64,000 nucleotides of DNA from Dehalobacterium sp040766325 (GTDB taxonomy: Bacteria; Bacillota; Dehalobacteriia; Dehalobacteriales; Dehalobacteriaceae), in assembly GCA_040766325.1 (NCBI GenBank), contig JAXGQR010000009.1:1-64000 (forward strand), written 5' to 3'. Shown here piece by piece: positions 27,776 to 37,153 of the stretch. The notes below the pieces were generated by a model that was given only the letters and a program-made list of their open reading frames with translations, was not told the DNA's origin and ran no database searches. Positions within the stretch are counted from its first letter, which is position 1, and each line of letters starts with the position of its first letter. The translations under genes and the position numbers were made by a program.

Positions 27776-29347
27776 TTAATTGCTCCAGGCATAATCATAA
27801 AATCTGTCATATTCCACATTACCGTCTTCAATGGTCAGAGCCTTAGAATATGCACGACTGCCATTGGGATAATATAAGGGAATCTGAGGTACGTCTTCAG
27901 TGTAGATTTTAACGACATCACCATAGAGTTGTTTTCTTGCTTCCTTATCTGTTTCGCCGGCAGCTTGTTTTAAAAGATCATCCACTTGCGGATTGGAATA
28001 CCAGCTCCAGTTCCCGGGGGAACCGATACTTTCGGTAGCAAGACTGCCAAACATAATTTCGTCAATATCCTTGGTGCCGGCAGCCCAGCGGCAAATACCG
28101 ATCTCATAATCACCCTTGGCTAAAGCTTCATCAATAAAGGCACCTCGTTCCATCTGCTGCACTTCTGCATTAAGACCGATCTTGGTCATGGCATCCTGCA
28201 GGATTGTCGCCAGCTTGGGATATGGATCTGTGGCATAAGTTTTGATCGTAATCTTACTGCCTTCCATTCCTGCTTCTTTTACCAGCTGTTGGGCTTTTTC
28301 CAGATCTACCGGATACCATGTTGATTTAAGCTCCGGATCTCCCGCCGTATAACCTTGACGATTACCGGGATAATCAGCTACAGCTCCCTGTCCTTCCGCA
28401 CCTACAATCAGCATCTGTTCCCGATCAACCGCATATGCAATAGCCTGACGCATCTTTAAATCGGCAAAGGGGCCCTTTTCCGTGTTCATGATGATTTCAA
28501 AAAAGATCGTTGAGGGATAGGATACCACATTTAACTTTTCTTCTTTAGAAACAGCGTCGTAGGAAATGCCCGGGATATCATTAAAATAAGCATGAATTTC
28601 TCCGGTTTGCAGCCCAATAACAGCCGCATTGGTATCGGTGATGGTCTTGAGTCTTACTTTTTTTACATTGGGTTCGCCTTTAAAATAATCTGGGTTAGCT
28701 TCAAAGACGCAATAATCACCGGGTTTCCACTCCTTTAAAATATAAGGACCGGTCCCAATTGCCGTATCGGCCGTTAAACCGTACTGATCGCCTAATTCAT
28801 TAACAGTTTCTTCAGATAACATTGCGGAATAATAGGGATTTGCCAAATACTCCAAGAAACCGACATTAGGCATTTTCATATTCAGCTTAATGGTATAGTC
28901 ATCAACAATTTCACAATTATCAACCGAAACATAACACCATGAGGTATAGGCAGAGGCCATCGCCTGATCAATGGAATATTTGGCATCTGCTGCCGTAAAC
29001 TCTTTTCCGTTGGAGAATTTCACACCCTGGTGCAGATAAAAAGTATACGTTTTTCCATCATCGGAGATTTCAAATCTTTCAGCCAAAGAAGGTACCGTTT
29101 GCCCACTGCTGTCCTTGACAACCAGTGTGTCATAAATTTGGCTCATACTGATACTTTCAAAACCGTTGGTGGTATTATAGAAGTCAAAACTATCCGTGAT
29201 TTTCGGGATACCTACCACCATCTCCGTATCCGCACTACCTCCCGCTCCGGCAGGATCATCGGCTCCTCCGCTATCCTGACCGCCACAACCTGATAGTAAC
29301 AGAGCAATCATCAAAGCAGCCAAAAACAATAAGGATTTTCTTTTCAT
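27776..29347 (-). CDS. ABC transporter substrate-binding lipoprotein (family 5, Dpp/Opp type)
   Basis: A 523-residue binding protein with a lipoprotein signal peptide (LIALLLSGCGGQDSGG, lipidated cysteine near residue 21). The SBP_bac_5 fold is shown by LAERFEISDDGKTYTFYL, FSNGKEFTAADAKYSID, GTGPYILKEWKPGD and MRQAIAYAVDREQM. It captures peptides, nickel complexes, amines or similar solutes outside the membrane and passes them to the DppBC-like permease. It follows dppF by 46 bases in the operon. The substrate is not evident; a methylated amine or dipeptide would fit the M24 peptidase and MttB neighbours (inference). Confidence 0.92.
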   Translation of the reverse strand: MKRKSLLFLAALMIALLLSGCGGQDSGGADDPAGAGGSADTEMVVGIPKITDSFDFYNTTNGFESISMSQIYDTLVVKDSSGQTVPSLAERFEISDDGKTYTFYLHQGVKFSNGKEFTAADAKYSIDQAMASAYTSWCYVSVDNCEIVDDYTIKLNMKMPNVGFLEYLANPYYSAMLSEETVNELGDQYGLTADTAIGTGPYILKEWKPGDYCVFEANPDYFKGEPNVKKVRLKTITDTNAAVIGLQTGEIHAYFNDIPGISYDAVSKEEKLNVVSYPSTIFFEIIMNTEKGPFADLKMRQAIAYAVDREQMLIVGAEGQGAVADYPGNRQGYTAGDPELKSTWYPVDLEKAQQLVKEAGMEGSKITIKTYATDPYPKLATILQDAMTKIGLNAEVQQMERGAFIDEALAKGDYEIGICRWAAGTKDIDEIMFGSLATESIGSPGNWSWYSNPQVDDLLKQAAGETDKEARKQLYGDVVKIYTEDVPQIPLYYPNGSRAYSKALTIEDGNVEYDRFYDYAWSN

Positions 29348-29393
29348 GTTTTTATCTCCTTTCTTTTATCTAACAGCTGACACGCTGTTATGA

Positions 29394-30341
29394 TCATTGA
29401 TAAAGACGGCATGCGACAAAATGTCCATTACCCTGATCCTCCAGGGGAATATCCTGCCCCAGACATTTATCCATTCGATAATCACATCTGGCTGCAAAAC
29501 GACATCCCGGTTTGGGATTAATGGGATCTGAGACCTCCCCTCTGATAATGTTTTTTGTTAAATTACTGCCTAATTTGGGTACAGGTATCGCCGAAAGCAG
29601 CGCTTTGGTATACGGGTGCATCGGGTTTTGGAAAAGCTCCCGTGAATCGGCCATCTCGACACATTGTCCCAGGTACATCACGGCAATGTCATTGGAAATA
29701 TGCTTGACTACAGAAAGGTCATGAGTAATAAACATATAGGTAAGATCCATTTTTTCCTGTAGATCCATGAGCAGGTTTAATATTTGTGCTTGGATTGATA
29801 CATCCAGGGCAGATACCGGTTCATCACAAACGATAAATTTTGGGCTCAGGGCAAGAGCTCGAGCAACACCAACCCGTTGGCGACGTCCCCCATCCATTTC
29901 ATGGGGATAAGAATTGACAAAACGTTCTGCGAGTCCTACCGTTTCCATCAAACTGAGGATTTTGTCAGCCATTTCATCTTTGCGCCGATAAACACGATTC
30001 ATGATCAAAGGCTCGGCGATCAGTTCAAATACAGACATCCGAGGATTCAAGCTGGAATAAGGATCCTGAAAAATGATCTGCATTTCTCTGCGCACATTTT
30101 TCATCTCACGACGGTTAAATTTTAAAATATCCTGGCCTTCAAAATATACTTCTCCCGATGTTGCCTCCAAAAGCCGTAAGACAACTCTGCCTAAAGTAGA
30201 TTTGCCGCAGCCGGACTCACCGACCACGCCTAAGGTCCGTCCCTTTTGAATCTCAATGTTTACCCCATCCACCGCATGAAGGAATCCGTCATTGACGCGA
30301 AAGTATTTTTTTAGGTTTACCGTTTTTATTAATGGGTTCAA
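29394..30341 (-). CDS. Dpp/OppF-type ABC transporter ATPase
   Basis: A 315-residue ATPase with Walker A GESGCGKSTLGR, Q-loop IFQDPYSSLNPRM, Walker B LSPKFIVCDEPVSALD and the C-terminal cysteine-containing oligopeptide region (CRFAARCDYRMDKC) that can carry an iron-sulfur cluster in this family. The signature segment reads MDGGRRQRVG where LSGGQRQRVG is usual. The TTG start at 30341 overlaps the stop of the preceding ATPase gene (TTGA overlap) and follows GAGGAGAG; a longer frame to 30443 would run deep into that gene. It powers import together with the sister ATPase. Confidence 0.92.
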   Translation of the reverse strand: MNPLIKTVNLKKYFRVNDGFLHAVDGVNIEIQKGRTLGVVGESGCGKSTLGRVVLRLLEATSGEVYFEGQDILKFNRREMKNVRREMQIIFQDPYSSLNPRMSVFELIAEPLIMNRVYRRKDEMADKILSLMETVGLAERFVNSYPHEMDGGRRQRVGVARALALSPKFIVCDEPVSALDVSIQAQILNLLMDLQEKMDLTYMFITHDLSVVKHISNDIAVMYLGQCVEMADSRELFQNPMHPYTKALLSAIPVPKLGSNLTKNIIRGEVSDPINPKPGCRFAARCDYRMDKCLGQDIPLEDQGNGHFVACRLYQ

Positions 30342-31321
30342 GTCGATCTCTCCTCTGTAAAAAGGTGGCATGCTATGGAATGGCTTCCCGCAACATAAGG
30401 CACCGGCTGTTTCTTCGTACATATTTCCATACAAAATTTGCATCTAGGGTGAAATTTACACCCTCCGGGCAGATTGGTTGGATCGGGCATCAAACCTTCA
30501 ATGGGACTCAGCCTGGGGATTTCTTCTTCCAGATTCGGTATGGCACCAAAGAGCCCTGTAGTATAAGGGTGATGTTTCTCAGCTTCAAAAATATCCCTGA
30601 CTGTGCCCTGTTCAATAATCTCTCCCGCATACATAATTGCTACCTTATCGCAGGTTTGAGCTACCACCCCCAAATCGTGGGTAATCATGATCATCGAAGT
30701 ATTAAACTTTTCTTTGAGCTCCGCCATTAAGACCAGCACTTGCGCTTGGATTGTCACATCAAGAGCCGTGGTAGGCTCATCTGCAATCAACAGCTCCGGA
30801 TTACAAGCCAGAGCGATGGCAATAACGACACGTTGTTTCATACCACCGGAAAATTGATGGGGATATTCATGCTTGCGGTTGGGTTGAATACCTACCAGCG
30901 TAAGTAATTCATCCACCCGCTGATTTAATTCGGCGCGGCTTTTTTTCTCCAGATTGTGGATTTCTAATGACTCCATAATCTGCTCCCCCACGGTCATGAT
31001 GGGATTAAGAGAGGTCATCGGGTCCTGAAAAATCATTGAGATTTCCGCTCCCCTAATCTTCCTTAAGGCGTTTTTCGATTTACCGACCAAGTTTTCCCCC
31101 TTAAAAACGATCTCACCGGCGGTAATCTCACCTGTTCTTTCGGGTAAAAGCTGCATAATGGCCAAAGCAGTAGTGGTCTTTCCGGCACCGGTTTCTCCCA
31201 CTAAGCCGATGGTTTCCTTTTTTCCGATAGCAAAACTAATATTGTTCACAGCATGAACAACCATTTCATCAGACTTGTAAACAACACTGAGGTTTTTTAT
31301 GTCTAACAATTTTTCCTCCAT
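30338..31321 (-). CDS. Dpp/OppD-type ABC transporter ATPase
   Basis: A 327-residue ATPase with Walker A GETGAGKTTTALA, Q-loop IFQDPMTSLNPIM, the signature FSGGMKQRV, Walker B PELLIADEPTTALD and the C-terminal cysteine-rich oligopeptide segment CKFHPRCKFC. The ATG at 31321 is preceded by GAGGTG; a GTG nine bases earlier lies in that ribosome site. It lies between dppC-like and dppF-like genes with an 11-base gap and a 4-base overlap, showing one translation-coupled operon. Confidence 0.93.
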   Translation of the reverse strand: MEEKLLDIKNLSVVYKSDEMVVHAVNNISFAIGKKETIGLVGETGAGKTTTALAIMQLLPERTGEITAGEIVFKGENLVGKSKNALRKIRGAEISMIFQDPMTSLNPIMTVGEQIMESLEIHNLEKKSRAELNQRVDELLTLVGIQPNRKHEYPHQFSGGMKQRVVIAIALACNPELLIADEPTTALDVTIQAQVLVLMAELKEKFNTSMIMITHDLGVVAQTCDKVAIMYAGEIIEQGTVRDIFEAEKHHPYTTGLFGAIPNLEEEIPRLSPIEGLMPDPTNLPGGCKFHPRCKFCMEICTKKQPVPYVAGSHSIACHLFTEERST

Positions 31322-31331
31322 CAATATCACC

Positions 31332-32228
31332 TCAATCTTTCAGTCTGGGATCCAAAGCATCCCGAAGTCCATCGCCCATGAGATTAAGGGACAGAGCCGT
31401 TAAAGCGATGGCAAATCCAGGAAACAACACCATGTGCGGTGCAGAAATCATAAACTCCTTACCCTCGGAGAGCATGGAACCCCATTCCGGAGTAGGAGGC
31501 TGAATCCCCATACCTAGAAAACTCATAGACGCGGCCCAGATGATCATCGTTCCCACGGACATGGTGGCCTGAACAATAATGGGGCCAATGGCGTTAGGTA
31601 AAACATGCTTTAAAATAATAAATCGATCCGGTGTCCCCACTGATTTTCCCGCTTCAATATAATCCTGACCGACAACCGTTAAAATTGCCGAACGAATCAC
31701 TCGGGTATAAGAGGGAACCATCGATATCATCAGTGCAATGAGTACATTGACTAGACCCGGCCCCAAAGCAGCAACAATGGCCAAAGCCAAAAGCATAAAA
31801 GGAATACACATGATGGTATCCACAAACCTCATAATGATACTGTCAATCCTGCCCCCATAATAGCCGGCGCAAGCCCCGAGAATCCCGCCGATGGTAACGC
31901 CCACCAAAACAGCTCCGATACCCATAACCAGAGAATTTCTTGTCCCATGGATAATCCGGGCAAAGATATCTCTGCCGTAAGTATCTGTACCAAACCAGTG
32001 TTCTGAAGACGGTGGCAGCAATCGATTCGCAATATCATGTTCTAAGGCCACCTGATGAGGCACAATCACATCGGCAAAAATGGTCGCAAAGACGATCACG
32101 GTAAATATGGCCAATCCCACCATAGATATTTTGTTCCTTTTCATACGCTTCCAAATTTCTTTTGCTTGGCTTTTTTTCTTATATTTCTTCTTAATGTTTG
32201 TGTTTGTAATTTCAGTCATACTATTCAT
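31332..32228 (-). CDS. Dpp/OppC-type ABC transporter permease
   Basis: A 298-residue permease with an N-terminal OppC_N segment, about six membrane helices and the BPD_transp_1 EAA-like region (VGQDYIEAGKSVGTPDRFII). HWFGTDTYGRDIFARIIHGT is a family hallmark. It forms the transmembrane channel with the DppB-like partner encoded 21 bases upstream. Confidence 0.92.
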   Translation of the reverse strand: MNSMTEITNTNIKKKYKKKSQAKEIWKRMKRNKISMVGLAIFTVIVFATIFADVIVPHQVALEHDIANRLLPPSSEHWFGTDTYGRDIFARIIHGTRNSLVMGIGAVLVGVTIGGILGACAGYYGGRIDSIIMRFVDTIMCIPFMLLALAIVAALGPGLVNVLIALMISMVPSYTRVIRSAILTVVGQDYIEAGKSVGTPDRFIILKHVLPNAIGPIIVQATMSVGTMIIWAASMSFLGMGIQPPTPEWGSMLSEGKEFMISAPHMVLFPGFAIALTALSLNLMGDGLRDALDPRLKD

Positions 32229-32249
32229 GATTTATTACCTCTCATCAGT

Positions 32250-33183
32250 CTAGCCTCTTTGGTAGCGGGCTCTTATTCTGGGATCGATATAAGCATAAAG
32301 AATGTCCACCAAAAGCATCACCATCATAAAGAAGAATGCCAAGAACACGGCACATCCTGTTACCTGAGGAATATCCTTCATGCGGATGGCTTCAATAATT
32401 AACATCCCTACGCCGTTAATGGAGAAAACGGTTTCAATCGTCACAACCCCTCCCAGCAGGCCGCCAAATTCCAATCCCGATACGGTAATCACCGGCAGCA
32501 AGGCATTTTTTAATGCATGGTGGAAAGTTACCTTGCGCTCCGATTGTCCTTTTGCTCTGGCTGTACGGATGTAGTCCTGGCGCACCGTCTCCAGCATGGT
32601 GGTACGGGTAAGTCTCAAAAGAGACGCCGCTACAGGAATCGCCAATGTAATTGAGGGCAGGATATAATGGAGCCATGTATCACTGCCATTCGATGGCAGC
32701 CAGCCTAGTTTCAAGGCAAAGAGCAGAATCGCCATCAATCCAAACCAAAATCCCGGTATTGATGCCATGAGCATCGCCGCTGCTGTACCCATAATATCAA
32801 AAATACTGTATTGTTTCACAGCCGCCAAAATGCCCAGAGGCACACCGACCAAAACAGCTAAAATAATGGCAAAGGCAGCCAGCTTAATGGTTGTAGGCAG
32901 ACGGGAAATTATTTCTTCAAACACAGGCCGTCCGGTACGATATGAGTCCCCCATATCTCCCTGAAAAAGGCCGACGACATAATCCACATATCTGATCAGA
33001 AAAGGTTGATCCATGCCTAACTCATGATTCAGCTGGGCGATAGCCTCCGGGGAAGCTTTTTGTCCTAGTATGGTCGTTGCAGGATCACCGGGTGTCATAT
33101 TCATAATGCCGAAAACTATAAAAATTATAGCAAGCAATGTGGGAAATACGATGAAGTATTCTTTTGATGATGTATTTCCGCAT
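32250..33183 (-). CDS. Dpp/OppB-type ABC transporter permease, probable N-terminal frameshift
   Basis: The body is a normal DppB permease (MNMTPGDPATTILGQKASPE, RPVFEEIISRLPTTIKLA, RQDYIRTARAKGQSERKV). The uninterrupted frame starts only at a TTG at 33137, losing the first helix. From the ATG at 33183, after GAGGGGG, the sequence reads MRKYIIKRIL, the classical DppB start, but in another frame; removing one base near 33150 joins the two into MRKYIIKRIL-IVFPTLLAII. Either the read has an extra base or the gene is damaged. If intact it is about 310 residues, with its partner DppC directly downstream. Confidence 0.85.
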
Positions 33184-33282
33184 TCTGCAACCCCCTCACA
33201 TCTATTTTGCTATGGTAAGCATCCGATTGCATTGTAATTATTTGCTAAATATTTACCCATCGGTGCTTTCATTGTCATAAAC

Positions 33283-34386
33283 TTATTTCAGAACCATGCT
33301 TTGATAATCTTTGGGATAATGATTCAGCACCCTGACCCCATCTTCAGTTACCAGCACATCATCTTCAATACGCACTCCCCCGAGATGGGGAAGATATATT
33401 CCCGGTTCTACGGTAAAGACCATCCCTTTTTCAATCATATCATCATTTTTCATATGAATATAGGGAGCTTCATGAATGTCCAATCCAATACCGTGGCCCA
33501 GTCGATGGAGAAAGTATGCACCATAACCGGCCTTTTCGATCACATTACGCGCCGCAAGATCAATTTCTTTGGCCACAACCCCCGGTCGAATCAGATTGAT
33601 CGCTGCGGTCTGAGCTTCTAGAACGATATGATAAATCTCCTTTAATTGAGGATCCGGTTCCCCCAGGAAGAAAGTTCTGCAATAATCCGACCAGTATCTT
33701 TCATAATAAACACCGTAATCAATGGCAAGAGCATCACCTTTTTGCAAAACATAATCACCGGCATATCCATGAGGATTAGCTGTTCCCACGCCACCGAGGA
33801 CCTGGATTACAAACTGATCCGTATTAACACCCTTTATGTGGGACATAGCCTGGAGTAAGGCAAACTGAATTTCCTTTTCCGATCTACCCACTTGAAACAA
33901 ATCTTTAATCTCACCTAAGGTTTGATCGCCATACTGCACTGCGCGACTAATTAATTCAATTTCTTCCGGTTCTTTAAAAAGACGCTGTTTTTGAATAAAT
34001 TTACTGATATTAGTTACTTTTATATCCGTTAATTTTTGGCGAATTTCTTCTCCTAGGTTCATGGGGAAATAGTCCATTTCTACCCCCAAGATTTTACTGC
34101 CGGCTACTAGTCCCTGAATTTTAAGTAAGGGATCCTCATCATCTCGATAAACTAACTCTGTAAGACCCTGAGCCGCGGCTTTATTCTTATCTACGCCGGG
34201 CAGAATCATCGCACATGAATTATCGGTGCCATCCAGCAAAAGAGCCACAAATCGTTCGTAAGGAGTGATCATAATCCCGGTATAATAATAAATATTATTT
34301 GGTTTTCCGATCATTACCCTTTCAATACCCTGGCCACTAAGTATCTTTAACAACCGGCTTCTTCTTTGTGCATATATAGCCTGCAT
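33283..34386 (-). CDS. M24-family metallopeptidase (Xaa-Pro dipeptidase/creatinase type)
   Basis: A 367-residue pita-bread enzyme. The N-terminal creatinase-like domain (about residues 1-125) is followed by the M24 catalytic domain. The metal ligands are visible: ALAIDYG and WSDYCRTFF (two aspartates), LGHGIGLDIHE (histidine), VFTVEPGIYLP and GVRIEDDVL (two glutamates). The ATG at 34386 follows GGGGAGG. It may cleave Xaa-Pro peptides, matching a peptide-type ABC transporter encoded next to it, though some M24 members hydrolyse creatine or act on other small molecules. It heads the M24-dpp-mttB string. Confidence 0.87.
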   Translation of the reverse strand: MQAIYAQRRSRLLKILSGQGIERVMIGKPNNIYYYTGIMITPYERFVALLLDGTDNSCAMILPGVDKNKAAAQGLTELVYRDDEDPLLKIQGLVAGSKILGVEMDYFPMNLGEEIRQKLTDIKVTNISKFIQKQRLFKEPEEIELISRAVQYGDQTLGEIKDLFQVGRSEKEIQFALLQAMSHIKGVNTDQFVIQVLGGVGTANPHGYAGDYVLQKGDALAIDYGVYYERYWSDYCRTFFLGEPDPQLKEIYHIVLEAQTAAINLIRPGVVAKEIDLAARNVIEKAGYGAYFLHRLGHGIGLDIHEAPYIHMKNDDMIEKGMVFTVEPGIYLPHLGGVRIEDDVLVTEDGVRVLNHYPKDYQSMVLK

Positions 34387-34650
34387 CCTTTTTGCCTCCC
34401 CTTTGTTTAGTAAATACAATGAAGTTATGGATAGATTTGCCAAACCCCTTGCTTCGACGAAAATTTCTAAAAATGTTAGCTAAATTGCTGTTTAGTTAAA
34501 ATTTTTCGCAAAACTTTTAACATTATCAAATTTATAGCAAACAATATTCTATATTAGTCAACTAATTTCCTGCCTTTTTTTAAAAATTTATTAAATTTTC
34601 TTTATTCAGACTACATTAAATTTTAATCATATAAGGATTTTTTCAGAAAT
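34387..34650 (-). other. Gene-free stretch upstream of the M24-dpp operon
   Basis: About 260 AT-rich bases between the XRE-cupin regulator and the peptidase gene. Reading leftwards there is TTGACT with a TATAAA-like box 19 bases further on, a weak sigma-A candidate. A TCGCAAAAC element near 34507 resembles the GCAAAA motifs elsewhere in the region. No sigma-54 promoter was found. Confidence 0.35.
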
Positions 34651-35205
34651 TTACTCAAAAATCCGCGGAGTGACAACTAAAATCACCTTGACTAATTTAT
34701 TGGTAAAGTTCCCCCAATTATGAGGTAGATGAGAGGGCAGATGTAAACCGTCTCCGGGATAGAGTTCATACTCTTTGCCCTCGACAAAATATGTTAATAT
34801 GCCTTCGACCACGTAACAAAACTCTTCACCATGATGGGAAATTAAATTAAGATCAGCTCGCTCCTGGCCCGGAAGGAGGATCACAAACATAGGATCCATC
34901 ACCCGGCTTTCAAACTTTTCGGCCATGCTGAAATAGATATTTTTGGAAGCAATAGCCGATACGGCTTCCAATTCATAACTGCGAAAAATCATCCTTTCCT
35001 GCTGAGGCACGGTAAAAAAATACGCCAAATCCACACCTAATACTTCGGCAATAGATTGCAAAGATGCAATGGCAATTGAAGCAAGTCCTCTTTCAACCAA
35101 CGACAAAAAGCTAATTGATAAATTGGTTTTTTCACTTAAATCTTTTAAGGTCATTCCCTTAGATGTTCTTACCTCTTTGATCTTTTGACCTACTTCTTTA
35201 TTCAT
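34651..35205 (-). CDS. XRE-cupin transcriptional regulator
   Basis: A 184-residue protein with an N-terminal helix-turn-helix (IKEVRTSKGMTLKDLSEKTN, about residues 8-62) and a C-terminal cupin (about 105-180: LISHHGEEFCYVVEGILTYF, YPGDGLHLPSHLPHNWGN). Such proteins often sense small metabolites in amino-acid or polyamine catabolism (PuuR-like). AGGGGG precedes the ATG. It lies between the M24-dpp-mttB string (same strand) and the divergent mttB copy 3, so it could control either; the M24 operon lacks a sigma-54 promoter and is the more likely target. Confidence 0.9.
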   Translation of the reverse strand: MNKEVGQKIKEVRTSKGMTLKDLSEKTNLSISFLSLVERGLASIAIASLQSIAEVLGVDLAYFFTVPQQERMIFRSYELEAVSAIASKNIYFSMAEKFESRVMDPMFVILLPGQERADLNLISHHGEEFCYVVEGILTYFVEGKEYELYPGDGLHLPSHLPHNWGNFTNKLVKVILVVTPRIFE

Positions 35206-35583
35206 GTCGGCCCCCTATGAAATCTTAGTCATTATAGATATTTAGCTCTTAACCATTAAATCATTTATAAACATGTAAAATATCGCAAAAATTATTTTGC
35301 ATTACTGGCGAAATTTTTCATTTAAATTTTCAACTAAGGTTTTTTCTGACAAGTTTGAACAAAGAAATTGCCGGTATCCGTGGATTTTCTGTGATCTTAT
35401 CCTATTATGACCTTTGGCATTAAAATTGCATTTAATATTAATAAGTATAGTTGGGATTTTCAACTATGTAAACTAACAAATTAATCTATTTCCCTTTACC
35501 AGCCCCAAGAATTTTTTATATAGCAACCGGCCGTAAGAACCCACTTACCAACAAAATTTTCACAAAATGCGAGGAGGTATACA
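35206..35583 (+). other. Control region of mttB copy 3
   Basis: About 380 bases without a gene. GCAAAAATTATTTTGC (35285-35300) has inverted 6-base arms and lies about 115-130 bases before the sigma-54 promoter at 35414, the usual distance for an activator site. TGGCGAAATTTTTC follows close by. Confidence 0.5.
35414..35430 (+). promoter_or_regulatory. Sigma-54 (-24/-12) promoter of mttB copy 3
   Basis: TTGGCATTAAAATTGCA has GG and GC 10 bases apart and matches the consensus closely. It lies 153 bases before the start of mttB copy 3. Confidence 0.85.
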
Positions 35584-36990
35584 ATGCAAGAAGATTTACA
35601 AAAGATTCATCAAGCGTCAATGTTCTTATTAGAAAAATGCGGTATCAAGATTCTGCACGAGGAAATACGAGAAATAATCAAGAAAAAGGGTATCAAGGTC
35701 GTGGATGAGATTGTTTATTTTACCGAAGACCAGCTTATGTCTTGGGTAAAAAAGTCCCCCGCAAGCTTTGAGTTGTTTGCCAGAAATCCCCAATATAATA
35801 TTACTCTAGGGGGAGATAGGGTAGAATTTGCCCCAGGGTACGGTGCCCCTTCCATCATCGAATCTAACGGCCGGGTAAGATCGGCTCTAATGCAGGATTA
35901 TGTAAACTTTGTTAAGTTATTTCATCAAAGCCCCCATCATAATATCAATGGCGGTGTCTTGGTACAGCCCACTGATTTGATCCAAAATCAATCCCGTCCG
36001 ATTATGGCATATTTAACCCTGGCTAACTCCGATAAGTGTTTAATGGCAGGTACCGGGGAAAAAGCCGAAGTCAATGCCATACTCGAGATGATGGCCTTGG
36101 CTTTCGGTGGTAAAGATGAAATTATAAAAAAACCGCGGGTCATGACCATTATTAATATGAACAGTCCCTTAATCATTGATACAAATATGCTGGAAAATAT
36201 GAAACAGTATATCGAATACGGACAACCGGTAATCATTGCCTCATGTGCCATGGCCGGGTCCACCGGGCCGGTTACCCTGGCCGGAACATTAGCACTTAGT
36301 AATGCCGAGATTCTTTCCGGCATTGCCATTGCTCAAATAATCAGAGAAGGCACCCCGGTGGTATACGGCAATCAAACAACCACTGCCGATATGAGAACTG
36401 CCGGCATTGCCGTTGGTTCTCCTGAAGGTGCCTTGTGCTATGCCGCCAGTGCTCGTCTGGCCAAAGAGTACAATCTGCCCTGCCGTGGGGGAGGGGCCAT
36501 TACTGATGCCAAAAATGTCAGTGTGCAAAGCGGCTATGAAAGCATGATGACTTTAATGGCCACGGCTCAGGAAAAAACCAATTTAATTATTCATAGTGCC
36601 GGAATCTTAGATAGCTACAATGCCATGTCATACGAGCAATTTGCCGTCGACGTGGAGATCATCGGTATGGTAAAAAAATACCTCCATGGTATCAAGGTCA
36701 GCGATGAAACCTTGGCTCTTAACGCGATCGAGGAAATCGGAATCGGCGGTCACTTCCTTGCCCATCCCCATACCATGGAATATTGCCGCCAAGAACCCTT
36801 TTTACCCGACATCAGTCTCCGAGGAATTATCACAGCAGATCCTGGAGAAATTTTATCTCACAAAATTCATAACAAAGTAGAAAAAATGCTTGAAGCATTT
36901 GAACAACCCTCTCTCCCCAAGGAATTGGATCAGGCATTGGTAAACTTTCTCATTGAGCACAACTATGACCCACGTCCATATATAAAATAA
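35584..36990 (+). CDS. MttB-family methyltransferase, copy 3 (non-pyrrolysine)
   Basis: A 468-residue member of the trimethylamine methyltransferase superfamily. Blocks include AGSTGPVTLAGTLALSNAE, TPVVYGNQTTTADMRTAG, RGGGAITDAKNVSVQSGYES and EIGIGGHFLAHPHTMEY. It is closest in motif wording to copy 1. No in-frame UAG. GAGGAGG precedes the ATG. It appears to head a three-gene unit with a proline-racemase-family enzyme and an Asp/Glu-racemase-family protein, so its substrate may be a betaine of proline or hydroxyproline; this is inference from neighbours. Confidence 0.9.
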   Translation: MQEDLQKIHQASMFLLEKCGIKILHEEIREIIKKKGIKVVDEIVYFTEDQLMSWVKKSPASFELFARNPQYNITLGGDRVEFAPGYGAPSIIESNGRVRSALMQDYVNFVKLFHQSPHHNINGGVLVQPTDLIQNQSRPIMAYLTLANSDKCLMAGTGEKAEVNAILEMMALAFGGKDEIIKKPRVMTIINMNSPLIIDTNMLENMKQYIEYGQPVIIASCAMAGSTGPVTLAGTLALSNAEILSGIAIAQIIREGTPVVYGNQTTTADMRTAGIAVGSPEGALCYAASARLAKEYNLPCRGGGAITDAKNVSVQSGYESMMTLMATAQEKTNLIIHSAGILDSYNAMSYEQFAVDVEIIGMVKKYLHGIKVSDETLALNAIEEIGIGGHFLAHPHTMEYCRQEPFLPDISLRGIITADPGEILSHKIHNKVEKMLEAFEQPSLPKELDQALVNFLIEHNYDPRPYIK

Positions 36991-37153
36991 TCCAACCTTG
37001 TTACGGTGTTATTTTTTGCTGAAGAGAGCTGTTGAAATAGCTTGTTAAAACGCAACTGCCGTTGCTTAAAGTAAAACACAAAATAAAAAGATGATAAATA
37101 CCAAAACGGTCTCATGTAGATAAAGAGAAAATTATAAATAGGGGGGCCGTCTC

